The notes under the pieces were generated by a model. It was not told the origin of the DNA, did not search any database, and saw nothing but the letters and a program-made list of their open reading frames with translations. Below, piece by piece: positions 23,611 through 34,538 of a stretch of DNA of 64,000 nucleotides; position 1 is the first letter of the stretch; every line of letters starts with the position of its first letter. The stretch covers positions 620,001 to 684,000 of the forward strand of contig JARGXX010000002.1 in the NCBI GenBank assembly GCA_030374765.1. Direction: 5' to 3'. The stretch is from Agarophyton chilense (taxonomy: Eukaryota > Rhodophyta > Florideophyceae > Gracilariales > Gracilariaceae). The translations under genes and the position numbers were made by a program.

Positions 23611-24298
23611 TGTTGGATAAGGAAATGCTGAAGGAAAGGTTGAGGGAATGAAAAGGAAGTTCGCCAGCTCTGGCTTGGATTTACTTGGAGGCGCTCAAAC
23701 TTTCACTTATATACTACTTCAAAACGTCAGCTGTCTAGACTCCAACTCAAAGTAAACCCTAGACTACAAAGCAGGGACACTCAATACTACCAATCATATT
23801 CAAGCATGACATTAACCCTAGTCAATGTTCATTGCAGCGCACAACAAGGCAATATACAGTGCACAGCCCATAATTACACTGACGTGTGCACAAATTCAAT
23901 ATGCCAGCACACACTACTTGCAATCCGCCTCCATACACATTCACGTTCCAGCACAGTACACCAAGTCTCCTGTAATACACATGTCACGTCTCTTCTCCAA
24001 GTACATTCGTTACACCTTGTGAGATGTGTTCATAGTACACCAGCTGGACATATTGAACAGCGTGCACAGTAGTACAAGTAGACCACGTACACACGTGTAC
24101 CACAGACAAACCCAATAGTGCCATACCACTTGTACACACCACATTGCATGTGCACATTTGCAGTAGCCAATCACAGCCCGAGTTCACGTTGAGATCCGAC
24201 TGACACGCATATGCGCTTTTCCAGGGGCACCCTCCAAAACAGCCCATGCTCCCCTGCACTTTTGTTTTTCAGTGACAGCACAGGGTCAACAGCCAACA
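23611..24298 (-). repeat. A1 3' LTR
   Basis: 688 bp, ending (in the element's direction) in the TATA region and a pyrimidine-rich tail. It carries the 3'-type variant gagacgtgacat. Confidence 0.92.
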
Positions 24299-24318
24299 CT
24301 CCCCCTCTGTCACTGACT

Positions 24319-27300
24319 TCAAAGGTCTAGGTGTCGGACGCCACTGTCTTCACGGAACCTCTCGTGCTTCACACGGCAAAGTGGTTTGTTGAGCATATCG
24401 GCAGTCATGCAATCGGTAGGGCAGTAGAACAACACAATCGACTTGTCACGTAGAGCTTCTCGAGTAAAGTGAAAACGAATGTCGATATGCTTGGTACGCT
24501 TGTTGACAACGCCATTTCGGGCAAGGTCAATGCACCCTTGGTTGTCAACATATACAGGCGTTGGTTCAACAAGCAACTTTACCGAATCGTCCACTTGTAC
24601 TCCAATGACTATGCCGATGCCATTCCACAAACGCCTAAGCCAGATGGCCTCTTTGGAACCACTGCACAGACTCACATACTCAGCTTCAGCACTAGACAGT
24701 GCAACCACTTCTTGCTGACGTGAACACCATGACACAGGACCTCCAGCCATCATGAACAAGTATCCACTGGTAGACTTGCGGTTTGCAACATCGCCTGCCC
24801 AGTCAGAGTCCACGTAGCCGTGAAGTGCCAAATCGGTGTTCAAGCCGTAGGTGAGACCAAATGTACAAGTACCGTTGAGATAGCGAAGCACACGTTTGAC
24901 TGCCTTCCAGTGAATCTCTCCAGGTTTCTCAACATACTTGGCAAGTTTGGACACCGCGTATGAGATATCTGGACGAGTTCCTACAGACAAGTACATGAGA
25001 CAGCCAATTGCCGGACGGTACGGCACCTCCCTGAGTACATCCTGAATCGCAGACAGGTCCATGCCAACTTCCATTGGAGTGTCAACTGGTTTGGACTGGT
25101 GCATGCCAAAACGTTCCAAGACCTTTTGTGTGTACGCAGACTGAGTCAGATACAACTCTCGCTTAACTCTGTCACGGTGGATCTCGAATCCGAGTACCAT
25201 GCGAGCTTGATAGAGGTCTTTCATGTGGAACCGAGACGACAGCTCTGCCTTTACACGATCCATTGTCTTCATGCTCGGACTTGCAATAAGCAATTCATCA
25301 ACGTATAGAGCAATCAAAACAACAAATCCCAGTATCTTTCCGCGGTACACACACTCATCTGCGTCATTTGGCGTCAACTGCATCTCCTCAACAAGGAACG
25401 AGTATATCTTTGCATGCCACTGTCTGGGTGCCTGTCGTAGCCCATAGATGGCTTTCTTCAAACGACACACCAGATCCTCGTTACCTTGCTGCACAAAACC
25501 TGTTGGCTGCTCCATGTACACCGTCTCCTCAAGGTCACCGTTCAGAAAAGCTGTTTTCACATCCATCTGGTGCAAATGAAAGTCTCGTACAGCAGTCACT
25601 GACAGAATCATCCTGATCGAGGTAAACTTAACAACAGGTGCATATGTTTCAGAAAAGTCAACACCCTCGATCTGCAGGAATCCTCTAGCAACCATACGAG
25701 CCTTGTACCTGATAGTTGGTTCACCAGATGGTGCTGCTTCATACTTCTGCACATACACCCACTTGGACGAAATCACGTTGCTGTCTGCTGGCCTTGGCAC
25801 TAAGTCCCATGTGTCATGCTCAATTAGTGACTGGTACTCACTCTTCATTGCCTTCTTCCATGCTTCGGAATCAGGACGTGACACAGCATCATCATATGAC
25901 GGCGGGGTGTCATCACTGGCAGTGAGTAGAGCAGTTGCACGCCACCATGAGCTCGGCTTCCTACGTTCACGCGTGGACCTACGAACAGGTTGTGTCTCAT
26001 GCACTACAGGCTCAACTGATTTATCAGCTGCGGAATCATCAACAGAGCTGTCAGAAGCATCATCAGAGTCAGGCAAAGGCGCAGAAGGGTCATCATCGCT
26101 GGGTCCACCAGATGTGTCAGATGTAGAGGTATCATGTGAACTAGACATATTACTAAAGTCAATGTCTGCGTAGTCCTCTTCCTCATAGCTAAACTGGTTG
26201 TCTGAGCCCGAAAACTCATCAAACCGTACATCTCTTGACACAATCACCTTTTTCTTTTCAGAGTCCCACAACTTGTATCCGTGAGACCCTGGGGTGTACC
26301 CAATAAAGATAGCTTCCACACCACGCTCCTCTAGCTTCTTCAGCTTATGATCCACAACCTTGTACCAGCATCGGCTCCCAAACACACGCAGGTTGCTCAC
26401 ATCAGGCTTCTGACCATGCCACAGTTCATATGGTGTCACACTACTTGGAAGAGCTTTGCAAGTCACACGGTTGCGCACATACACTGCAACATTCAGTGCC
26501 TCAGCCCAAAAGTGCTTTGGCAATTTCTTGTGACATAACATCGATCTGACCAAGTCCATGAGTGTGCGGTTGAACCGTTCGGCAAGTCCATTCTGCTGAG
26601 GATTGTAAGGCACAGTTCGCTGATGCTCAATACCGTGACGTTCAAGTTCTTTGGTAAAACGATGTGACAGATATTCACCACCGTTGTCAGTGCGCAATGC
26701 TTTGAGCACACTGTCACGTGCAGTGATGGTTTTCACTTGTCTGCCAGTTTGGTTTTGAACAAACTTGAGCCACCTTAGGAACATCTGGAACACCTCATCC
26801 TTAGTTTTGAGCATGTAGAAGAAGCAGAAACGACTGTGATCATCGATGAATGTGACGAAGTAGTGCGAGCCTCCCAAGGATTTCACACTTACTGGACCTG
26901 ACACATCGGAGTGAACAAGTTCCAGTACGTGTTTTGCTCGTTCCCCCCCTTGCTTGGGAGTCGGAGCACGGATTGCTTTTCCTACTACACATGAGCCACA
27001 CACATCTGAATCCTGCGCAACGTCTACATTGAGCCCTGACACAACCTTGTTTCGAGCCATATGCTTGATACCATCCACATTCACATGAGCCATTCGAGCA
27101 TGCCATAGTGACAAGTCCGACACAAGTGCGCTGTTTACATCTGTACACTGGTGTGCAGCAGTGCAAAGGTAGTATAGGCCTTTGACGCGGCGCCCCAAGG
27201 CAACCACTTTTGACCCCTTGTATACACATACCTTCTCTTTTTCAAACACTACTTTGCACCCCAGATCACAAATCGCCGATACAGAAAGCAAATGGTACCT

Positions 27301-28344
27301 TAAATTCGGTACATGAACAACTTGCTTCAGCTGGCACTTTCGTTTGGACTCTTCCACAATCAGATCAAGCTCCACACTACCGTGACCAACAGACTCTAGT
27401 TTGGAATCATTACCGATGCTAACGCCAGAAGACACCTTACTATCATATGTTTGGAACATGGATTCGTCAAAAGTCATGTGGGCAGTAGCACCAGAGTCAA
27501 CAATCCAGTCACTGTTCGTGGCTTTATCAGAGCCAGTAGCAATGAGACATACAAAGTCAGAGTCGTTGCCACCCGTACCTCGCTCATCGCTGAGCTCAGT
27601 ATTGACAGTTGGGTGAGCAGCATCGACCTGATTCATGTTAGCCCCATCACGTTGCTTCTTGAAACAGTTCCTCTGGATATGACCCTTCTTATGACAATAA
27701 TGACACTCGATGTTCTTCCATCGCGACTGCCTGCCAACCAAAGCTGCCTCACTTCCACCAGGCTCCTCCTTGGCACGATCGTTCATTCGCTGCTCTTCTT
27801 GCAGCAGACGACTCTTCACAAACTCTAGAGTGAGTTGACGATCGCCAATCGTGGTATCAATTGCGACGATGAGGTGCTCGAATCTTTCCGGAAGTCCGCA
27901 TAGGATGGCCATAGCGATGTCCTCCTCCTCAACAACAACATCCATACACTTCAGGTCTGATGCCAGATGACGTACACGGTTGATGAACTGTAGCATTTTC
28001 TCATCATCACGCATCTTGGCAGAGTAGAAGGACCGTCGGGCGTTGATTTTGTTGAGCAGAGTCTTGCGTTGGAACACATCGCAAATGGCTTTCCACATAT
28101 CTGCAGCGTTGTCGGCGTCCCGCACATGATCTAAATGCTCATCACTGAGTGTGAGACCAATAATAGCTCTGGCCTTTGCATCTTTCTTTTTCCAAGTCGA
28201 CAGCTCATCTTCGTCAGTGGGTCTAACAGAGTCGAGGTGGCCGTCGAGGTCCTTGAGTGCAAGCAGCAGCTCAATCTTCTGCTTCCATACGTGGAAGTTA
28301 TCCTCAACCAGCTTTTCGATTTTCACCCCACTGAACGAATCCAT
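24319..28344 (-). CDS. family A Copia gag-pol polyprotein (A1)
   Basis: One frame of 1,341 codons. The frame is open 49 codons further up, but only from a GTG, and that stretch is low-complexity; the ATG at 28344 (aacATGg) is the likely start. Numbering from it: gag domain about 1-190 (ending near QEEQRMNDRAKEE); zinc knuckle CHYCHKKGHIQRNC at 214-227; protease DSGATAH from 283; integrase HHCC part about 415-452 and core with Asp 480, Asp 553 and Glu 589 (35 residues between the last two); acidic Ser/Asp linker about 710-785; basic RRSTRERRKP motif; RT about 860-1105 (FSETYAPVVKF, KTAFLNGDLEE, YGLRQAPRQWH); RNase H about 1175-1320 (YVDSDWAGD, ALSSAEAEY, VDNQGCIDLAR). The polyprotein builds virus-like particles in the cytoplasm, copies the RNA and integrates the DNA. 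No frame-shift site separates gag and pol, as is usual in Copia. It looks whole. Confidence 0.93.
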   Translation of the reverse strand: MDSFSGVKIEKLVEDNFHVWKQKIELLLALKDLDGHLDSVRPTDEDELSTWKKKDAKARAIIGLTLSDEHLDHVRDADNAADMWKAICDVFQRKTLLNKINARRSFYSAKMRDDEKMLQFINRVRHLASDLKCMDVVVEEEDIAMAILCGLPERFEHLIVAIDTTIGDRQLTLEFVKSRLLQEEQRMNDRAKEEPGGSEAALVGRQSRWKNIECHYCHKKGHIQRNCFKKQRDGANMNQVDAAHPTVNTELSDERGTGGNDSDFVCLIATGSDKATNSDWIVDSGATAHMTFDESMFQTYDSKVSSGVSIGNDSKLESVGHGSVELDLIVEESKRKCQLKQVVHVPNLRYHLLSVSAICDLGCKVVFEKEKVCVYKGSKVVALGRRVKGLYYLCTAAHQCTDVNSALVSDLSLWHARMAHVNVDGIKHMARNKVVSGLNVDVAQDSDVCGSCVVGKAIRAPTPKQGGERAKHVLELVHSDVSGPVSVKSLGGSHYFVTFIDDHSRFCFFYMLKTKDEVFQMFLRWLKFVQNQTGRQVKTITARDSVLKALRTDNGGEYLSHRFTKELERHGIEHQRTVPYNPQQNGLAERFNRTLMDLVRSMLCHKKLPKHFWAEALNVAVYVRNRVTCKALPSSVTPYELWHGQKPDVSNLRVFGSRCWYKVVDHKLKKLEERGVEAIFIGYTPGSHGYKLWDSEKKKVIVSRDVRFDEFSGSDNQFSYEEEDYADIDFSNMSSSHDTSTSDTSGGPSDDDPSAPLPDSDDASDSSVDDSAADKSVEPVVHETQPVRRSTRERRKPSSWWRATALLTASDDTPPSYDDAVSRPDSEAWKKAMKSEYQSLIEHDTWDLVPRPADSNVISSKWVYVQKYEAAPSGEPTIRYKARMVARGFLQIEGVDFSETYAPVVKFTSIRMILSVTAVRDFHLHQMDVKTAFLNGDLEETVYMEQPTGFVQQGNEDLVCRLKKAIYGLRQAPRQWHAKIYSFLVEEMQLTPNDADECVYRGKILGFVVLIALYVDELLIASPSMKTMDRVKAELSSRFHMKDLYQARMVLGFEIHRDRVKRELYLTQSAYTQKVLERFGMHQSKPVDTPMEVGMDLSAIQDVLREVPYRPAIGCLMYLSVGTRPDISYAVSKLAKYVEKPGEIHWKAVKRVLRYLNGTCTFGLTYGLNTDLALHGYVDSDWAGDVANRKSTSGYLFMMAGGPVSWCSRQQEVVALSSAEAEYVSLCSGSKEAIWLRRLWNGIGIVIGVQVDDSVKLLVEPTPVYVDNQGCIDLARNGVVNKRTKHIDIRFHFTREALRDKSIVLFYCPTDCMTADMLNKPLCRVKHERFREDSGVRHLDL

Positions 28345-29531
28345 GTTGTGCAAAGTGTCAAAAGAGGCCGAGAGAGATGACTTGACTGCAACAGACGAGT
28401 GAACACCAACAACAGACAACAACAACAAAGTAAAAACAACAAACAACAAATAATTCTTCAAGATTGAACAGACAATAGTCTGCGGGCGCACTGGCAGGGC
28501 TTCCTATACCCGCGTCCCTAAAGGTCGGACCCCTAGCCCCCAGAGCTCTTCTGGGTAGATAACGGTTTTCTGCAGTCTACCTCCTCCCACGTCACAAGGA
28601 GAAGGCGCGTTGCTCCTTACGAGGCTTCCAGAGGATGGTTAATGACCGAAGATATGCCTTCACCAAGTTGACCCTCTCTGGCCTCTTTCAAGAACTAGCG
28701 CGACCTCGAAACGGAAGCTACTTCAACACCAAGATACGCTTCTAACAAGCAATCAATGAAGATCGCACGCGGCCTGATCCTGGAAAGGAGGTCAGCTTTC
28801 GAAACGTCGCCTCCCCGCGTACTGCGGATCAAAAGCTCCTTATGGATGCTGTTCACAACAGTCCAAGTGCCCAACCACAAAGGTCGGGCTCACACACAAA
28901 GTCAAACAACCAGCCAAATGCAGTGCGCCACGGCACCCCGTCCACAAATGCACCCGCAAAGTTCAACCAGATCTTTCGACCGTCACTGTTATCCGCCCTA
29001 AAAGGACCAGTGGGGAACCCGCTTGACAGTACACCTGCTTTGGTTCAAGCCGCCAGGCTAACGTCCCCGAGTACAAGGAATCACCCAAAGTACCTCGGAT
29101 CAACCGCTCGTCGCACAGGCAATGATGCAGACCAAACACACAAACACACACGAATGCTGAGCCAAGAACTCCAGGCACAGACTTCAACAAACACGGTCCT
29201 CAACCTCTCCGATCAGAACCCGCAACACGACGCAGGGATCCACAAAACAACGAAAGAGAGGGAGACCAAACGAAACGGATAGCGATCGACAAACACGGGC
29301 AACAACGAGCACCCAACCACAATCACGATAAAAACGTCCAACCACTACCACCACAACGCCCTCAGGGAGGAACGCAAGACCGAAAGAAAATACCAACACC
29401 AACCCACGATACGGTCACACACCCGACGAAACGGCTACTACGGCGGAAACGAAGAGAATAGAACAGCGAAACGGGTGAACGGCGGTGCGGGAGAGCGGCG
29501 AGAGACGAACTAGACGGCAGAGGTCAGCGGG
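28345..29531 (-). other. untranslated leader of A1
   Basis: About 1.19 kb between primer binding site and start codon. Near the gag end it has a hairpin (cccaga/tctggg, near 28540-28556) and a TTG-rich low-complexity tract (28395-28460). An antisense frame of 146 codons from an ATG (28842-29282, plus strand) is kept in all five A copies. A leader this long could hold packaging signals or an intron; neither is proven. Confidence 0.6.
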
Positions 29532-29546
29532 GCTGGGCCCATAACC
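29532..29546 (-). other. A1 primer binding site (half initiator-Met tRNA)
   Basis: In the element's direction ggttatgggcccagc begins at the first base after the 5' LTR. It is the exact 15-base complement of the anticodon arm (GCTGGGCCCATAACC) of animal-type and plant-type initiator Met tRNA, the arrangement known from Drosophila copia. Confidence 0.85.
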
Positions 29547-30235
29547 TGTTGGAAAGGGAAAAATGCTGAAGGAAAGGTTGAGGAAATAAAAAGGAAGTTC
29601 GCCAGCTCTGGCTTGGATTTACTTGGAGGCGCTCAAACTTTCACTTATATACTACTTCAAAACGTCAGCTGTCTAGACTCCAACTCAAAGTAAACCCTAG
29701 ACTACAAAGCAGGGACACTCAATACTACCAATCATATTCAAGCATGACATTAACCCTAGTCAATGTTCATTGCAGCGCACAACAAGGCAATATACAGTGC
29801 ACAGCCCATAATTACACTGACGTGTGCACAAATTCAATATGCCAGCACACACTACTTGCAATCCGCCTCCATACACATTCACGTTCCAGCACAGTACACC
29901 AAGTCTCCTGTAATACACATGACACGCTCTTCTCCAAGTACATTCGTTACACCTTGTGAGATGTGTTCATAGTACACCAGCTGGACATATTGAACAGCGT
30001 GCACAGTAGTACAAGTAGACCACGTACACACGTGTACCACAGACAAACCCAATAGTGCCATACCACTTGTACACACCACATTGCATGTGCACATTTGCAG
30101 TAGCCAATCACAGCCCGAGTTCACGTTGAGATCCGACTGACACGCATATGCGCTTTTCCAGGGGCACCCTCCAAAACAGCCCATGCTCCCCTGCACTTTT
30201 GTTTTTCAGTGACAGCACAGGGTCAACAGCCAACA
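29547..30235 (-). repeat. A1 5' LTR, also the 3' LTR of the adjoining A fragment
   Basis: 689 bp. It is followed on the right by the polypurine tract and 3' coding end of another reverse A element, so one LTR serves two elements. It carries the 5'-type variant gagcgtgtcat. A TATA box (tatataag, reverse) lies at 29644-29651. Confidence 0.92.
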
Positions 30236-30601
30236 CTCCCCCTCTGTCACTGACTTCAAAGGTCTAGGTGTCGGACGCCACTGTCTTCACGGAACCTCTC
30301 GTGCTTCACACGGCAAAGTGGTTTGTTGAGCATATCGGCAGTCATACAATCGGTAGGGCAGTAGAACAACACAATCGACTTGTCACGTAGTGCTTCTCGA
30401 GTAAAGTGAAAACGAATGTCGATATGCTTGGTACGCTTGTTGACAACGCCATTTCGGGCAAGGTCAATGCACCCTTGGTTGTCAACATATACAGGCGTTG
30501 GTTCAACAAGCAACTTTACCGAATCGTCCACGTCTACTCCAATGACTATGCCGATGCCATTCCACAAACGCCTAAGCCAGGTGGCCTCTTTGGAACCACT
30601 G
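30236..30601 (-). pseudogene. family A fragment (3' end of pol), unit 1
   Basis: The last ~110 codons of A pol (KRTKHIDIRFHFTREAL, DMLNKPLCRVKHERF) and the polypurine tract, cut where the B LTR begins. It is part of an A element into which B3 or its ancestor inserted. Confidence 0.85.
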
Positions 30602-31274
30602 TCACAACGTGAGCGCAGGTTAGGTAAAGGAAAAGGAAGATGAGGGGGAAAAGACGAGAAGAAGAGAAAATTAAAAGAAGAGAAACAAAGGAAGGTAGTC
30701 AGCCTTGACAATTTACTTCGATCGTTGGCGACCGTCATTGAAAACTATATCTACCTCGCACGCACTTCCGCCGCCGGTGCTGACCGTCGGCGGGTCACCC
30801 ACGTCTCACACCTTGCCACTGTGCGACGAGGAGTTGCGCGCCAAAACAATTTCAAACATGAAGCATATCAAATAAAAACTCAAAAAATCATCCAAAGTGG
30901 TGCGCCAGTGCCAACCACCCCGCGCAGCCCAGATTCGGCTGTTACGGCCAAACCCCGTATCCAGCCCACATTCGCACATTCTCTCCAACTGCATAGCCCG
31001 TGCTCATTCAGCGCTCTCGTCCAATCAAATCGCTCCACTTGGGCCGAAGCCCCAACACGCCCCATTAGAACCAGACCACTTGTCCATACCACGTTGCATG
31101 AGGGCATTTGCAGTAGCCAATCAGATGGCCGTTTCACGTTGAGATTGAGATGAGGCGCATATGCGTTTTTCCGCGGAGGGTGCCCAAAAGTGCCCATGCT
31201 TAAATCCACTTTTTGTTTTCCACTATTTCCAACACTCCAAAGGGCTTGGGGGCACAGTCGACCAAACCTCAACA
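30602..31274 (-). repeat. mosaic family B LTR at the unit 1/unit 2 joint
   Basis: Its left ~390 bp agree with the LTR at 56105-56777 at all of about eight diagnostic sites and not with 20382-21054; its right flank (gggaacagg, B2 pol) is that of 20382-21054. It is the expected product of a crossover between the two. Confidence 0.9.
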
Positions 31275-33338
31275 GGGAACAGGCCGTCACTGAAGCACGT
31301 GCGTGTGTTTGGATGTACCGCATTTGTGCTCAGGATTCCTCGTGGACCCAAGGTCGAGTCGCGTGCACTTGAGGGAGTGTACTTGGAGACTCTTGAGCAT
31401 GGTGTCTACACGGTACTAGTCACTGGTGATGATGATACCCCGCGCATTGTGGAGTCCCGGCATGTGACTTTTGATGAGTTTAGGTTCCCCGGCATACCAG
31501 CTCTATCCAACTATATGGATGACGAAAGTGCCTTGGATGATGATTATGTGTCACTGGTGGGCACTGAGGGGAATACTGGTGATGTCTCGGAAGGTTTCTC
31601 TGTCGACATAGTGGACTTCGAAGACCAGACAAACGAGCAACAGGACCCCATACCTCTGTTGGTGGAGTCCGACTCCGACTCTGATGGTGAAGAAGACGAT
31701 GTGAACGGCGCCGATAGTGATGATGAAGGGTCCTCACACGATCCTGACACATTCTCCACGCCCGATCAGGAACCTCGGTACCCGCGTCGCACTCGTCGTC
31801 AACCGCCCAAGTGGTTCATGGCTGGATCTGCGTAGTGTACTACGAACATCAACGTCACCACCAGCGATGAACCAACACTGAAGGAGGCCATGTCCGCCAC
31901 ACCGGAGGAGCGTGATATGTGGCAAGGGGCCATTGACGCCGAGTTTTAATCATTGGAGTCCAAGGATACCTGGACACCAGACGACTTCCCTGCCTCGCAA
32001 CCACTGCCCACGCATGTCATTCTAAAGGTGAAGCGCAATGCCGATGCATCAGTTGAACGTTTCAAGGCTCGTGTGGTGGCCGGCGGAAACCAACGAACAT
32101 ATGGTGAGGACCACTTGGAAACATATGCCCCAGTGGTGTCGTTCACCCTGGTTCGCATTTTTCTGTACCTCTGGTTGTGCTTGCGCATGTTTCTGGCTCA
32201 AGTAGACGAGAAGACGGCGTTCCTCAATGGGGAGCTCGAGGAAGATGTGTGGGTCATGTCCCCTCGCGGCATACCTGGGAACAATTCCCGCTGCCTCAAA
32301 CTGCTCAAGGCCATCTATGTGCTCAAGCAGGCACACTTGGCATGGCACAAGAAACTATGCCCAGACCTGAAAAGCATGGGTTTCGAAGAATAACACAGTG
32401 CCCCATGTGTGTTTCGCCGACGCAATGACCGCAATGAGAATGCCTTCGTGTTGGTGTTTGTTGATGACCTCCTGATTTTGACCACCTGTGCCATCGAACG
32501 GAGTGCAATTGTGGAGGAGCTCAAGTATTTCTACGAACTTCGCATGGCTGATGACGTGAGTCTGTTCCTCGGTGTTGAGTTGAAATGGACTTTGGATGCC
32601 GATGGTCGCCCTCTCCAGCTGACGATAGGCAAGTCTGTGTACACAGAAAGCGTGTTGCGACGATCTGGGTTTGTACGATCGAGGCCGGCGTGCACACCAA
32701 TGGTGGAATCATTCTTTTCCGGGTCAACGGCTGAGGAAGATAAGTCCATCCAGGACCCGCAGTTGTACCAGCAAGTCATTGGATCGCTGTTGTACTTGGG
32801 GCTTCGCACTCGCCTGGACATACTTGCGCCAGTGCTTATCTTGGCTCGCTTCCAGAAATCACCAACGGCCTCTTGGCACAGGGCTGCAAAGCGCGTGCTG
32901 CGCTACCTACGAAGCACTTCTGGGCACACTCTGCACTACCACGCTGGCTCTTGCGACTTGGACGTGTATTTTGACTCCAACTCCGCTGCAGACAAGGTGG
33001 ATCGCAAGTCCATGTCGGGATTCGTGGTGAAGCTTGGATCGGCAACATGTGTTTGAGGTTCATGGAAACAGGCATCCGTTGCGTTGTCTACTGGTGAGTC
33101 CGAGTACTACGCGTTGACCTTAGCCGCACAGGAGCTCATTTGGTTAGTGCGTGTGTTTGGTGAGATTGGATTGGAAGTGGATGCAGCAGTGCCTGTGCGT
33201 TCGGACAACCAGTGTGCAATTGATTGGGAAACTGGTGAGCGCTGTCCATCGGGTCGCGCAAAGCACATCGAAGTGAAGCTGCACTTCATCCGAGAACTGG
33301 TTAAAAAATCTTTCTTAAACGTCATTTACGTTCCCAGA
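31275..33338 (+). pseudogene. family B pol fragment, unit 2
   Basis: A copy of the 3' part of B2 (integrase end, acidic linker, RT, RNase H), differing from 21055-23118 at only a few bases and carrying the same set of breaks. This shows it was copied as DNA rather than inserted anew. Confidence 0.88.
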
Positions 33339-33830
33339 TGTTGGCTGTTGACCCTGTGCTGTCACTAAAAACCAAAAGTGCAGGGGAGCATGGGCTGTTT
33401 TGGAGGGTGCCTCTGGAAAAGCGCATATGCGTGTCAGTCGGATCTCAACGTGAACTTGGGCTGTGATTGGCTACTGCAAATGTGCACATTCAATGTGGTG
33501 TGTACAAGTGGTATGGCACTATTGGGTTTGTCTGTGTGACACGTGTGTACGTGGTCTACTTGTACTACTGTGCATGCTGTTGAACATGTCCAGCTGGTGT
33601 ACTATGAACACATCTCACAAGGTGTAACGAATGTACTTGGAGAAGAGACGTGACATGTGTATTACAGGAGACTTGGTGTACTGTGCTGGAACGTGAATGT
33701 GTATGGAGGCGGATTGCAAGTAGTGTGTGCTGGCATATTGAATTTGTGCACACGTCAGTGTAATTATGGGCTGTGCACTGTTGTATTGCCTTGTTGTGCG
33801 TTGCAATGAACATTGACTAGGGTTTATATC
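33339..33830 (+). repeat. family A LTR fragment, unit 2
   Basis: Same 492-bp fragment and same junctions as 23119-23610. Confidence 0.9.
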
Positions 33831-34538
33831 TGTTGGATAAGGAAATGCTGAAGGAAAGGTTGAGGGAATGAAAAGGAAGTTCGCCAGCTCTGGCTTGGAT
33901 TTACTTGGAGGCGCTCAAACTTTCACTTATATACTACTTCAAAACGTCAGCTGTCTAGACTCCAACTCAAAGTAAACCCTAGACTACAAAGCAGGGACAC
34001 TCAATACTACCAATCATATTCAAGCATGACATTAACCCTAGTCAATGTTCATTGCAGCGCACAACAAGGCAATATACAGTGCACAGCCCATAATTACACT
34101 GACGTGTGCACAAATTCAATATGCCAGCACACACTACTTGCAATCCGCCTCCATACACATTCACGTTCCAGCACAGTACACCAAGTCTCCTGTAATACAC
34201 ATGTCACGTCTCTTCTCCAAGTACATTCGTTACACCTTGTGAGATGTGTTCATAGTACACCAGCTGGACATATTGAACAGCGTGCACAGTAGTACAAGTA
34301 GACCACGTACACACGTGTACCACAGACAAACCCAATAGTGCCATACCACTTGTACACACCACATTGCATGTGCACATTTGCAGTAGCCAATCACAGCCCG
34401 AGTTCACGTTGAGATCCGACTGACACGCATATGCGCTTTTCCAGGGGCACCCTCCAAAACAGCCCATGCTCCCCTGCACTTTTGTTTTTCAGTGACAGCA
34501 CAGGGTCAACAGCCAACACTCCCCCTCTGTCACTGACT

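Larger units (their letters stand above)
23611..30235 (-). mobile_element. Ty1/Copia family A element A1, looks whole
   Basis: A full-length element of 6,625 bp: 3' LTR 23611-24298, polypurine tract just inside it (agagggggag in reverse, 24299-24308), gag-pol, a long leader, primer binding site 29532-29546 and 5' LTR 29547-30235. The coding part is one open frame. The LTRs differ at about eight sites, so it is young. No target duplication can be found, because the left flank is an A LTR fragment and the right flank is the interior of another A element sharing the 5' LTR. Confidence 0.92.
20382..30601. repeat. tandem array unit 1 (10,220 bp)
   Basis: First of three units. Order: B LTR (reverse), 3' part of B2, family A LTR fragment (forward), whole A element A1 (reverse), A fragment. 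Matches unit 3 along its full length at the same 10,220-bp period with only scattered single-base differences. Confidence 0.95.

Noticed and set aside
23345-24072. Small His/Thr-rich frames repeated in both orientations in the A LTRs
   Set aside because: They are translations of LTR sequence and appear wherever an A LTR does.
29532-29546. Initiator Met tRNA-like sequence
   Set aside because: Only 15 bases match, directly next to an LTR; it is a primer binding site, not a tRNA gene.
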